From NCBI GenBank assembly GCA_910588325.1, contig CAJUPP010000061.1:1-23132 (forward strand): a DNA stretch of 23,132 bases, given 5' to 3'. The translations under genes were made by a program, and so were the position numbers. Below, piece by piece: positions 15,031-21,987 of the stretch; within the stretch, counting starts at the first letter, position 1; each line of letters begins with the position of its first letter. This DNA is from an uncultured Hungatella sp. Its GTDB lineage: Bacteria; Bacillota; Clostridia; Lachnospirales; Lachnospiraceae. The notes beneath the pieces were generated by a model. That model did no database searches. It had not been told where the DNA came from and worked only from the letters and a program-made list of their open reading frames with translations.

Positions 15031-16623
15031 GTGTCAACAACAGCAGAAGAAATAAAGAAGCGAAGAACCTTTGCCATTATCTCACACCCGGATGCAGGGA
15101 AAACCACCCTGACAGAAAAATTCTTGCTTTATGGCGGGGCAATCAACCTGGCGGGGACGGTAAAAGGGCGGAAAGCTGCCAAGCACGCAGTTTCGGACTG
15201 GATGGAGATCGAGAAGGAGAGAGGAATTTCTGTCACCTCCTCTGCTATGCAGTTTGATTATGACGGCTATTGTATCAATATTCTGGATACGCCGGGGCAT
15301 CAGGATTTCTCGGAGGACACCTATCGAACCCTGATGGCGGCGGACAGCGCGGTGATGGTCATTGACGGCTCTAAGGGCGTGGAGGCCCAGACTATCAAGC
15401 TGTTTAAGGTTTGCGTACTTAGAAAGATTCCTATTTTTACCTTTATCAATAAGATGGACAGGGAGGCCAAGGACCCCTTTGAACTGATGGATGATATTGA
15501 AAATGTTCTGGGCATCCGTACCTGCCCAATCAACTGGCCCATTGGCTGCGGGAAAAACTTTAAAGGTGTCTATGACAGAAATACGAGAAAAATCACTACT
15601 TTTACGGCTGCTATGGGAGGGCAGAAGGAAGTGGCTTCCCAATCCTTTGACGCAGAGGGGACAGAGGTGGAGGCGGTTATAGGCCAGGATTATCACCGGC
15701 AGCTGTTAGATGAGATTGAACTGTTAGACGGGGCAGCGGATGAATTTGATATGGAGAGGGTCAGGAGGGGAGATCTTTCCCCGGTGTTTTTTGGATCGGC
15801 TTTGACAAATTTTGGCGTGGAAACCTTTTTACAGCATTTTTTACAGATGACTACATCGCCTCTTTCCAGGAAGACCACAACTGGAGTGGTGGATCCTTTT
15901 GAGGAGGACTTTTCGGCGTTTGTGTTTAAGATTCAGGCGAATATGAATAAGGCTCACAGAGACAGGATTGCCTTTATGCGTATTGTGTCAGGGAAATTTG
16001 AGGCGGGTATGGAGGTAAATCATGTGCAGGGCGGGAAAAAGCTGCGGCTGTCCCAGCCTCAGCAGCTGATGGCACAGGACAGGAAGATTGTGGAGGAGGC
16101 CTATGGGGGGGATATCATCGGAGTGTTTGATCCGGGGATTTTCTCGATTGGGGATACCCTGTGCCTGTCCAATGAGAAATTTGAGTTTGAGGGGATACCT
16201 ACTTTTGCGCCGGAGCATTTTGCCAGGGTGCGGCAGGTAGATACCATGAAGAGGAAGCAGTTTATCAAAGGGGTGAACCAAATCGCCCAGGAAGGCGCCA
16301 TTCAGATTTTCCAGGAATTTAATACGGGTATGGAAGAGATCATTGTGGGAGTGGTCGGAGAGCTGCAATTTGAGGTTTTGACCTATCGTTTGGAAAATGA
16401 GTATAATGTGGAGGTGAAGCTGGATCGGCTTCCCTACGAATATATTCGGTGGGTGGAGAATAAAGATGAGATAAATGTGGAGAAGATTCAGGGAACCTCG
16501 GATATGAAACGGATTAAGGATCTGAAGGATAATCCGCTGCTTTTGTTTGTGAACAGCTGGAGTATCGGGATGGTGGAGGATCGGAATCCGGGGTTGAAAT
16601 TGAGTGAGTTTGGGAGAGGGTAG
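15031..16623 (+). CDS. prfC: Peptide chain release factor 3 (RF3)
   Basis: RF3 is a translational GTPase that removes RF1 and RF2 from the ribosome after peptide release. The 530 residues and domain order are normal. G1 SHPDAGKTT is at 18-26, G2 is in RGISVTSSAMQF, G3 is DTPGHQDFSEDTYRTL, and G4 is NKMDREA; the EDTYRTL sequence after G3 separates RF3 from EF-G. The start is GTG at 15031, set by CGGAGGAGA upstream. Its own promoter lies at 14960-14988. The 3' side is followed by a long perfect inverted repeat (16647-16783). The downstream yqeY is in the same direction, but the repeat may separate the transcripts. Confidence 0.96.
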   Translation: MSTTAEEIKKRRTFAIISHPDAGKTTLTEKFLLYGGAINLAGTVKGRKAAKHAVSDWMEIEKERGISVTSSAMQFDYDGYCINILDTPGHQDFSEDTYRTLMAADSAVMVIDGSKGVEAQTIKLFKVCVLRKIPIFTFINKMDREAKDPFELMDDIENVLGIRTCPINWPIGCGKNFKGVYDRNTRKITTFTAAMGGQKEVASQSFDAEGTEVEAVIGQDYHRQLLDEIELLDGAADEFDMERVRRGDLSPVFFGSALTNFGVETFLQHFLQMTTSPLSRKTTTGVVDPFEEDFSAFVFKIQANMNKAHRDRIAFMRIVSGKFEAGMEVNHVQGGKKLRLSQPQQLMAQDRKIVEEAYGGDIIGVFDPGIFSIGDTLCLSNEKFEFEGIPTFAPEHFARVRQVDTMKRKQFIKGVNQIAQEGAIQIFQEFNTGMEEIIVGVVGELQFEVLTYRLENEYNVEVKLDRLPYEYIRWVENKDEINVEKIQGTSDMKRIKDLKDNPLLLFVNSWSIGMVEDRNPGLKLSEFGRG

Positions 16624-16646
16624 GGCTTTTATTTCTCAGAGGGTCC

Positions 16647-16783
16647 GTTCAGGGAAAGAACATGATTCAGCGTCGACGCGCTCTCGCTCGGTGAAAAGCG
16701 CAGCGGCGCTAAGCTCGAAAGGACCTCGCTAAGCACCGGCGGTTTTCAACGGGCTCCTTCTGAATCATGTTCTTTCCCTGAAC
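16647..16783. repeat. Long intergenic inverted repeat B, perfect 24-bp arms
   Basis: The arms 16647-16670 (starting GTTCAGGGAAAGAACATG) and 16760-16783 are perfect reverse complements over 24 bp. They enclose 89 GC-rich bases with their own partial pairing (GGTGAAAA with TTTTCAAC) and the core AGCGCAGCGG that is also found in repeat A. No open frame crosses it. The size and symmetry suggest a palindromic mobile element or a structured RNA rather than a simple terminator, since there is no T run. Confidence 0.85.
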
Positions 16784-16875
16784 TACGTTACTGGTATGGA
16801 GAAGAGGGAAAACATAAAAGCGAACAAATAAAGAGCATAGGAATGAATATGCAGATGAATAGGAGGACAGGAGTT

Positions 16876-17322
16876 ATGAGTAAGATTGATGTTGTGAGAG
16901 CTGCTATGATGACGGCTATGAAGAATAAGGAGAAGGCGAGGAAGGATGCGCTTTCCATGCTTTTGAGTGTTCTCAAGAATGCTCAGATTGATAAGAGGGA
17001 GCCTTTGACAGAGGATGAGGAGAATGCAATTGTAAAGAAGGAAATTAAGCAGTGCCAGGAGACCATTGACACGGCGCCGGCGGACAGGGCGGATATAAAG
17101 GATGAGGCGGCTTTTCGTATTTCCGTGTATAAGGAGTTCGCTCCGGAGGATATGAGCGTGGAGCAGATTAAAGAAGTGATTGAGGAAGTTCTGGGGGAGC
17201 TGGGAATTGAGAATCCTAAAGCAGCGGATAAGGGGAAGATTATGAAGGCGCTTATGCCCAGGGTAAAAGGGAAGGCTGACGGGAAACTGGTGAATCAGAC
17301 ATTGGCGTCTATGTTTCGATAG
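16876..17322 (+). CDS. yqeY: GatB/YqeY domain protein
   Basis: This 148-residue protein matches the YqeY family, which resembles the C-terminal tRNA-binding region of the amidotransferase subunit GatB; its exact role is unknown. Seen here are the N-terminal helix AAMMTAMKNKEKARKDALSML, the conserved EDEENAIVKKEIKQ, then EFAPEDMSVEQIKEVIEE and the C-terminal signature KGKIMKALMPRVKGKADGK, ending with LVNQTLASMF. The ATG at 16876 has AGGAGG and CAGGAG upstream; earlier in-frame codons from 16843 are not conserved. It lies 13 bp ahead of the dipeptidase and is likely cotranscribed with it. Confidence 0.93.
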   Translation: MSKIDVVRAAMMTAMKNKEKARKDALSMLLSVLKNAQIDKREPLTEDEENAIVKKEIKQCQETIDTAPADRADIKDEAAFRISVYKEFAPEDMSVEQIKEVIEEVLGELGIENPKAADKGKIMKALMPRVKGKADGKLVNQTLASMFR

Positions 17323-17335
17323 AAAGGGAGAGAGC

Positions 17336-18739
17336 ATGTACAGGAAAGAGATTGAGAAGTATATTGAAGAGCATAAAAATGAGATGATTGAGGACATTTT
17401 TACGCTGTGCCGAATCGACAGCCAGAAGATGGCCTATGAAGAGGGAATGCCTTATGGGCGGGGGCCGGCCAGAGCATTGACAGAAGCGCTCTCCATAGCG
17501 GAGGGATATGGATTTTCCATTCGTAATTATGAAAATTATGTGGGAGCCGTGGATTTTAGTGAAAAGGAGAAGCAGCTTGATATCCTGGCTCATCTGGATG
17601 TGGTTCCGGCTGGGGAGGGGTGGAAGGTGACAGAGCCCTTTGAGCCGGTTTTAAAGGATGGGAAGCTGTATGGAAGAGGGACTGCAGATGATAAGGGGCC
17701 GGCAGTGGCGGCTCTCTATGGCATGAGAGCTGTGAAGGAACTGGGGATTCCTCTCTCTAAAAATGTGAGGCTGATTTTGGGGACGGATGAGGAGTGCGGA
17801 AGTTCGGATCTGGTTCATTATTATGGTATTGAGAAGGAGGCTCCTATGAGCTTTTCTCCGGACGCGGCATTTCCGGTGACCAATGTGGAGAAGGGCGGAT
17901 TGGCTGGGCATTTTACAGGGGAGTTTGAACCGTCTAACAAATTGCCAAGACTGGTATCTCTGGAAGCAGGGATTAAAGTGAATGTGGTTCCGGGCAAGGC
18001 GTATGCGTCTGTAGAAGGTCTGGAGCGCAATGTTCTGGATGAGACGGCAGATCAGGTGGAGAAGGAGACAGGGGTTCATTTTGAGCTGGAGACCACGGAA
18101 ACCGTTACAAAAATTACGGCGGTGGGGACCGGTTCTCATGCGGCTCACCCGGAGAACGGCAACAACGCCCTGACAGGTCTTTTGACCTATCTTCTTAAGC
18201 TTCCGCTGGCACCCTGCACACAGGTGGAGATTCTTAAAAAGCTGTCGGAACTGATTCCTCATGGAGATGTACATGGCGCAGGCCTTGGAATTGCCATGGA
18301 GGACGAGATTTCCGGGAAGCTAACTCTGGCCTTTAGCTTGTTAAAGGTGACAGAGGACCAGCTGGATGGTACCTTTGACAGCCGCTGCCCGGTGTGTTCC
18401 AATGAGGACAATGTATTAAACGTAGTGAAAGAAAAAATGGCATCTATCGGTCTGACTCTGCACAATGAATCCATGAAAAAGCCGCACCATGTGGACGGGA
18501 ATTCTCATTTCGTGCAGACGCTTTTAAAGGTTTATGAGGATTATACCGGACGTAAGGGAGAGTGCCAGTCTATGGGCGGGGGCACATACGTCCATAATCT
18601 GAAAAATGGTGTTGCTTTCGGCGCATCTATGCCGGAGACAGACAACAATATGCACGGAGCCGACGAATTTGCGGTTCTTGAGGAACTGGTAGTCAGCGCA
18701 AAGATTTTTGCACAGGTGATTGTAGAACTGTGCAGCTGA
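17336..18739 (+). CDS. pepV: M20 family dipeptidase, PepV/Sapep type
   Basis: This 467-residue zinc metallopeptidase should cleave dipeptides in the cytoplasm. M20 motifs are AHLDVVPAGEGW with metal ligand His86 and catalytic Asp88, GRGTADDKGP with the bridging Asp at 118/119, DEECGSSD with Glu152 and Glu153, and SPDAAFPV for a further ligand. The lid domain includes GSHAAHPENGNNA, and the C terminus has MGGGTYVHNLKNGVAFG. The length and the KGGLAGHF segment fit PepV (beta-Ala-Xaa dipeptidase-like) rather than the shorter PepT. AAAGGGAGAG lies before the ATG. A long inverted repeat follows within 10 bp of the stop. Confidence 0.93.
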   Translation: MYRKEIEKYIEEHKNEMIEDIFTLCRIDSQKMAYEEGMPYGRGPARALTEALSIAEGYGFSIRNYENYVGAVDFSEKEKQLDILAHLDVVPAGEGWKVTEPFEPVLKDGKLYGRGTADDKGPAVAALYGMRAVKELGIPLSKNVRLILGTDEECGSSDLVHYYGIEKEAPMSFSPDAAFPVTNVEKGGLAGHFTGEFEPSNKLPRLVSLEAGIKVNVVPGKAYASVEGLERNVLDETADQVEKETGVHFELETTETVTKITAVGTGSHAAHPENGNNALTGLLTYLLKLPLAPCTQVEILKKLSELIPHGDVHGAGLGIAMEDEISGKLTLAFSLLKVTEDQLDGTFDSRCPVCSNEDNVLNVVKEKMASIGLTLHNESMKKPHHVDGNSHFVQTLLKVYEDYTGRKGECQSMGGGTYVHNLKNGVAFGASMPETDNNMHGADEFAVLEELVVSAKIFAQVIVELCS

Positions 18740-18747
18740 AGACCGAT

Positions 18748-18922
18748 GTACTAGTACTGTCTTGCGGAAATTCCAGTGAATTAAGCACCCGCTGCCTACG
18801 CCCTCTGCACGCCTGCAAAGCTAGACGTAGGCACCACTACGCCGTCGCTTTGCAGACGCACAGATGACGCAGACATCAGGCACTTAATTCACCGTTATTT
18901 CCGCAAGTCAGTACTAGTACCA
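18748..18922. repeat. Long intergenic inverted repeat C, about 38-bp arms
   Basis: Arms beginning GTACTAGTACTGTCTTGCGG (about 18748) and ending GTCAGTACTAGTAC (about 18921) pair over about 38 bp with only four mismatches. Inside are two further perfect pairs, TGCCTACG with CGTAGGCA and CTGCAAAGC with GCTTTGCAG. The loop on the minus strand reads AAGCGACGGCGTAGTGGTGCC, related to but not identical with the cores of A and B. No protein frame is supported. It fills most of the gap after pepV. Confidence 0.82.
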
Positions 18923-18967
18923 GGCTGGAGAAATGGCACAGCCGGATGGAAGAAATTGAAAAAGGAG

Positions 18968-18998
18968 GAGTCTTGACAATCGCGTCAGGGCTCTTTTT
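18968..18998 (+). terminator. Intrinsic terminator after pepV
   Basis: GAGTCTTGAC (18968-18977) and GTCAGGGCTC (18984-18993) form a 10-bp stem with two G-T pairs and a 6-base loop, followed by TTTTT. With repeat C it closes the yqeY-pepV transcript. The remaining gap to the padR promoter shows only a short TGCC/GGCA palindrome. Confidence 0.82.
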
Positions 18999-19060
18999 AT
19001 TACTGCCCATTGGCAATGTCATTATACGCCGCTGAAGGCAGGTTTCCATTTAGGATATGG

Positions 19061-19089
19061 TTGACTTTTGGGTATTTATGTTTTATAAT
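19061..19089 (+). promoter_or_regulatory. Consensus sigma-A promoter of the padR operon
   Basis: TTGACT (19061-19066), a 17-base spacer and a perfect TATAAT (19084-19089). This is the strongest promoter in the window. Transcription should start near 19096, inside the palindrome at 19090-19110. Confidence 0.88.
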
Positions 19090-19110
19090 ATACTTAGTAA
19101 TACGAAGTAT
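19090..19110. promoter_or_regulatory. Putative PadR operator palindrome
   Basis: The 21-bp sequence ATACTTAGTAATACGAAGTAT pairs at 9 of 10 positions around a central A. It directly follows the -10 box and covers the predicted transcription start, where a bound repressor would block RNA polymerase. PadR proteins commonly bind such AT-rich palindromes in their own promoters. Confidence 0.7.
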
Positions 19111-19122
19111 ATGAGGGAAATC

Positions 19123-19458
19123 ATGAATGATAAGTATGAGAGACAGATGAAAAAGGGAGTTCTGGATATGCTGGTTCTAAGGCTGCTGAAATCAGAAGCA
19201 AAGTATGGATACCAGATTATTCAGGAGATGAAGGAGAAGAGCGACGAGATATTTTTATTGAAGGACGGCACCTTATATCCCATACTCTATCGGCTGGAGG
19301 AGGACAATCTGGTGGTAAGCAAGTGGAGCGAAGCCGTAGGAAAGCAGGTGCCGAGAAAATATTATGAAATCACCGAGGCGGGACAAAGCGCGCTTGAAGA
19401 AATAGAAGCTGTCTGGAAACGGATTTCCGACGGAATAGCAAGAATCATGGAGGATTAG
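19123..19458 (+). CDS. PadR-family transcriptional regulator
   Basis: This 111-residue protein is a PadR repressor of the small (subfamily 2) type: one winged helix-turn-helix domain and a single C-terminal dimer helix. Visible are MKKGVLDMLVLRLL, YGYQIIQEM, the recognition segment DGTLYPILYRLEEDNLV and the wing PRKYYEITEAGQSAL. The ATG at 19123 has GAGGGAA upstream; earlier in-frame codons at 19057 and 19111 lie within or at the edge of the promoter and operator. It sits 3 bp before the membrane-protein gene it probably controls, a common pairing with DUF1700-type proteins. It likely represses itself through the palindrome at 19090-19110; the inducing signal is unknown. Confidence 0.93.
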   Translation: MNDKYERQMKKGVLDMLVLRLLKSEAKYGYQIIQEMKEKSDEIFLLKDGTLYPILYRLEEDNLVVSKWSEAVGKQVPRKYYEITEAGQSALEEIEAVWKRISDGIARIMED

Positions 19459-19461
19459 GCA

Positions 19462-20109
19462 ATGAATGAGAGACAATATGCAGATGCCGTTGCGAAAAAA
19501 ATAAAGTGTGACAGGAGAAAGAAAAAGGAGATAAAGAAGCAGCTGTTGACGGACATTCGTATGCGGACAGAACAGGGGGAGGGGTTGGAAGAGATTCTCT
19601 CCCAGATGGGAACGCCGAAGGAAATTGCAGACGGATTTAACGAAACGATTTCCGTAGAGGAGCAGAAGCGGTATACCAGGAACAAAGTCTTTATGGTGGC
19701 GGCGCCTGTAGTTGGCGTATTGCTCTGTCTGATATTGGCCGTATATTGGATAATTCCTAAAAGTGTTGATATTTCCCAGAGCAAATATTTTAGCAGGGAA
19801 CAGGTGGAGTCGGCTATGAAGGAGACCGTAGAATTGTTGGATGAGGAAGATTATGATGCTTTACAGGAGAATGCTATTCCACAGATGCAGACTCTGCTAA
19901 GCGCTGAAAAAATGGGGGATGCAAAAAGATTGCTGTCTGATGACTGGGGAGACCGGAAATTGTTCGGTGCAGTGTATATAATGGAACTGATACAGGGAAA
20001 CAGGCATTTTGCAGTAGGAGAGATGACAGTTACTTACGAAAACGTAAGCGCCACTTACCGGCTGACCTATGACAAAGACATGCGCCTGGCAGGTATATAT
20101 ATGAGATAG
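19462..20109 (+). CDS. DUF1700-like membrane protein with C-terminal DUF3887-like domain
   Basis: The 215-residue protein has three parts. Residues 1-70 are a cytoplasmic helical DUF1700/HAAS-like domain (KKIKCDRRKKKEIKKQLLTDI, then ILSQMGTPKEIADGFNE), which commonly follows PadR genes. One membrane span lies at about 77-98 (FMVAAPVVGVLLCLILAVYWII). The remainder, about 115 outside residues, resembles DUF3887, a small lid-like domain with a conserved LLDEEDYDAL and a Tyr-rich strand end. GGAGG lies before the ATG. The gene is the first target of the PadR operon. Its stop codon runs directly into the 93-bp repeats, so the downstream genes depend on reading through them. Confidence 0.75.
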   Translation: MNERQYADAVAKKIKCDRRKKKEIKKQLLTDIRMRTEQGEGLEEILSQMGTPKEIADGFNETISVEEQKRYTRNKVFMVAAPVVGVLLCLILAVYWIIPKSVDISQSKYFSREQVESAMKETVELLDEEDYDALQENAIPQMQTLLSAEKMGDAKRLLSDDWGDRKLFGAVYIMELIQGNRHFAVGEMTVTYENVSATYRLTYDKDMRLAGIYMR

Positions 20110-20311
20110 AGGAGGAACGCTTGTGAAACGAAGTTTCACAGTGGAATCGTTCCGACGACTTGGCAGGTGCCCCAAAAGGGCGCGTGCCGTTACCTTAGAT
20201 AGAGGAGGAACGCTTGTGAAACGAAGTTTCACAGTGGAATCGTTCCGACGACTTGGCAGGTGCCCCAAAGGGGCGCGTGCCGTTACCTTAAATAGGAGGA
20301 ACGCTTGTGAA
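20104..20311 (+). repeat. Tandem 93-bp palindromic repeats carrying ribosome site and GTG
   Basis: Two nearly identical units (20104-20196 and 20197 to about 20288) are followed by a third partial copy of the unit's start. Each unit has GAGGAGGAACGCTTGTGAA, that is a ribosome site plus GTG, then a two-step hairpin (GGAACG with CGTTCC enclosing GTGAAAC with GTTTCAC) and a second hairpin GGCAGGTGCCCC/GGGCGCGTGCC. The third copy of the ribosome site and GTG is the real start of the next gene (20307). The first two GTGs share a frame that reads an 88-residue peptide out of frame with that gene. Confidence 0.88.
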
Positions 20312-20657
20312 CGCCGAAACCGTATTTTCATTTGTGTTGCTGTTGGTCAGTATAGCACCTGTTATCATCTTGGGGATCGTTCAATATAAAAGTAAAAAAC
20401 CGGTTGGTTTCTGGAGCGGAGAGGAGCCGCCCAGGAAGGAGCGGATTACGGATATGGAAGCTTATAATCGGAAACATGGGATGATGTGGATTTTATATGG
20501 GATTGGATTTATTCTCTGCTTTGTATGTGGCTTCCCATTTGGAGGGGAAATAGCAGCGGTTTTGTGTATTCTGGAAGGGATAGGAGGAATATTTGGAATA
20601 GTTGCCTATCATAATAAGCTGAACCGCATGTACTGCAAAAAGGAAGGTGACGTCTGA
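20307..20657 (+). CDS. Small two-span membrane protein of the PadR operon
   Basis: This 116-residue protein begins at GTG 20307, with AGGAGG 7 bases upstream. A first membrane segment covers about residues 5-24 (TVFSFVLLLVSIAPVIILGI). A loop YKSKKPVGFWSGEEPP follows, then hydrophobic stretches at about 53-71 and 78-98. The KPVGFWSGE motif and the position beside an SdpI-family gene are familiar from Clostridia, but I know no function. Its stop overlaps the ATG of the next gene (TGATG), so the two are translationally coupled and the proteins may work together. Confidence 0.75.
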   Translation: MNAETVFSFVLLLVSIAPVIILGIVQYKSKKPVGFWSGEEPPRKERITDMEAYNRKHGMMWILYGIGFILCFVCGFPFGGEIAAVLCILEGIGGIFGIVAYHNKLNRMYCKKEGDV

Positions 20658-21016
20658 TGGGATTCTGGATATTTATGACAATTTGCAATCTTATGATACC
20701 GGTACTGATGATTGTGATTGGGAAAGTGTTCATAAAAAATCCACCCAAAAAGATAAACGGAATATATGGCTATCGGACTTTCCGATCAAGGAAAAATCAG
20801 GAAACATGGGACTTTGCCCAGCAGTATTTCGGGAAGGTATGGTGGAAGGCTGGGTGGGGTATGCTGCCTTTGTCAGTAATCAGTATGCTTCCGGCAATGG
20901 GAAAAAGTGATGAGATTGTGGGGGGATTGGGCGGAATAATTGTAACAGTGGAATGTGTGACAATGGTTGCGGCGATTCTTTTTGTGGAGAGAGCTTTGGC
21001 AAAGGAATTTGAATAA
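20657..21016 (+). CDS. SdpI/YfhL-family membrane protein
   Basis: This 119-residue membrane protein has three hydrophobic segments and, between the first and second, the family signature INGIYGYRTFRSRKNQETWD followed by FAQQYFGKVWWKAG, as in PF13630 (SdpI/YfhL). Bacillus SdpI gives immunity to the killing factor SdpC and also signals through a repressor; whether this short homologue does so is unknown. It begins with ATG overlapping the upstream stop. It is the last gene of the PadR operon and is followed by a terminator. The set of PadR, DUF1700-like protein and SdpI-like protein suggests a membrane stress or peptide response, which is inference. Confidence 0.82.
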   Translation: MGFWIFMTICNLMIPVLMIVIGKVFIKNPPKKINGIYGYRTFRSRKNQETWDFAQQYFGKVWWKAGWGMLPLSVISMLPAMGKSDEIVGGLGGIIVTVECVTMVAAILFVERALAKEFE

Positions 21017-21026
21017 AACAGGGAAT

Positions 21027-21056
21027 AACGGCCAGCTTTTAAAGGCCAGCCGTTTT
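21027..21056 (+). terminator. Terminator of the PadR operon
   Basis: AACGGC (21027-21032) pairs with GCCGTT (21049-21054); an inner stem GCTTT/AAAGGC includes a G-T pair and a small mismatch, and the hairpin ends in TTTT. Confidence 0.6.
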
Positions 21057-21075
21057 CGTATAAATGTGGAGTATC

Positions 21076-21538
21076 TTAATACTTATCTTCCTCGTAAATA
21101 TCCATCCCCTTCATCTGTGCCAGATTCAGAAGTTTCTCCCGCCAGTCGCCATAGACAGTGACTCTGTGCCATCCGAAGATATCCATATTCCAGTTCCTCA
21201 TAATGCTCTGAACATTGGCCTCTGCCGCCAGCTTAGTTCTGCAGCCTCTGTCCAGGCCTACATTTCCTACGGCGATACCGCTGTGTACGGCAAATGCATT
21301 TTTGTCGGTACATAATTTATATGTAGTGACAGGCAGATTCAGGGGAAGCATGGTCTGGACGGAGGCGCCTTTCTGATCTTCCGCGTGGGATAGCAGCATC
21401 AATAAGGGAGTCCGGCATCCGCTGTTTCAATGCCTCGCAGATCTGACCTGCCGCCTGCTTATAATTGAAGTTAATATGAGGCCATCCGGCGGTATCTTTG
21501 GGTTTTGCCTGAATCATAAGTTTGATTTTGGTTTCCAT
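21076..21538 (-). pseudogene. Remnant of COG2407-type L-fucose/arabinose isomerase, internally deleted
   Basis: On the minus strand an intact start (ATG 21538-21536 with AAGGA upstream) reads METKIKLMIQAKPKDTAGWP and about 24 more residues of a sugar-isomerase N terminus. The frame then breaks near 21405-21387. In another frame the C terminus of the same family follows: KGASVQTMLPLNLPVTTYKL, then GIAVGNVGLDRGCRTKLAAE and NMDIFGWHRVTVYGDWREKL, to the natural stop at 21076. About 145 of an expected 450-500 residues remain, so roughly 300 codons are missing from the middle. The product would be inactive. The divergent regulator fragment beside it is damaged in the same way. Confidence 0.75.
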
Positions 21539-21601
21539 GTGGTTTCCTTCTTAAGGTATGCTTCGGCTTCCATTTTCATATCTCTATTAAAGCACGTATC
21601 A

Positions 21602-21965
21602 GTGAATAAATCTATTGACGAAGACGATCATTCTTTTGGAATAACCAGATGCCGCGATGACTGGGCCTGGGATACACAAAAGCAGCCTTCTGTGGATTAT
21701 GATCTGTGGATTGTATTGAAGGGAAACGGACAATCTTCTGGTGGTGTTTCACACTCATTTTGACGCAGTGGACAAGGACGAAAACCGTATTCCGCTGAAA
21801 GAGCATTTTCCATTATTTCGGGAATTATACGACTTTTTATTTATCCGTCAGCTTCTGTTCAAGATGCTGGACAGCTGTAACAGGGAACAGATGCGGGAAG
21901 CGTCTCACTGGATGCAGGTGATTTTGGACGAGATAGGGAATCAGGATAAGAGAAATGATTTAAAG
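21602..21965 (+). pseudogene. Remnant of AraC-type regulator, sensor domain only
   Basis: The first fragment (GTG 21602, no ribosome site) reads SFGITRCRDDWAWDTQ and VDYDLWIVLKGNGQ, typical of the cupin sensor domain of AraC regulators of sugar genes. Near 21731-21740 the frame shifts and about 30 residues of cupin appear to be missing. The second frame continues NLLVVFHTHFDAVDKDENRI and RELYDFLFIRQLLFKMLD to about 21965. The DNA-binding C-terminal half is absent; unrelated AT-rich sequence follows. The divergent layout with the isomerase remnant suggests that this regulator once controlled it. The family call rests on motif resemblance, not a search. Confidence 0.6.
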
Positions 21966-21987
21966 ATACTCCTACTTCTAGTAATTC

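Noticed and set aside
15082..15696. Minus-strand 204-codon frame inside prfC
   Set aside because: It mirrors a highly conserved GTPase gene and has no family features of its own.
16783..17397. Minus-strand 204-codon frame opposite yqeY
   Set aside because: Its His/Leu/Ser-rich composition is typical of a reverse reading of a Lys/Glu-rich gene; yqeY on the plus strand is clearly real.
8552..18922. Repeats A, B and C as a CRISPR array
   Set aside because: They are single inverted structures kilobases apart, without regular spacers or cas genes.
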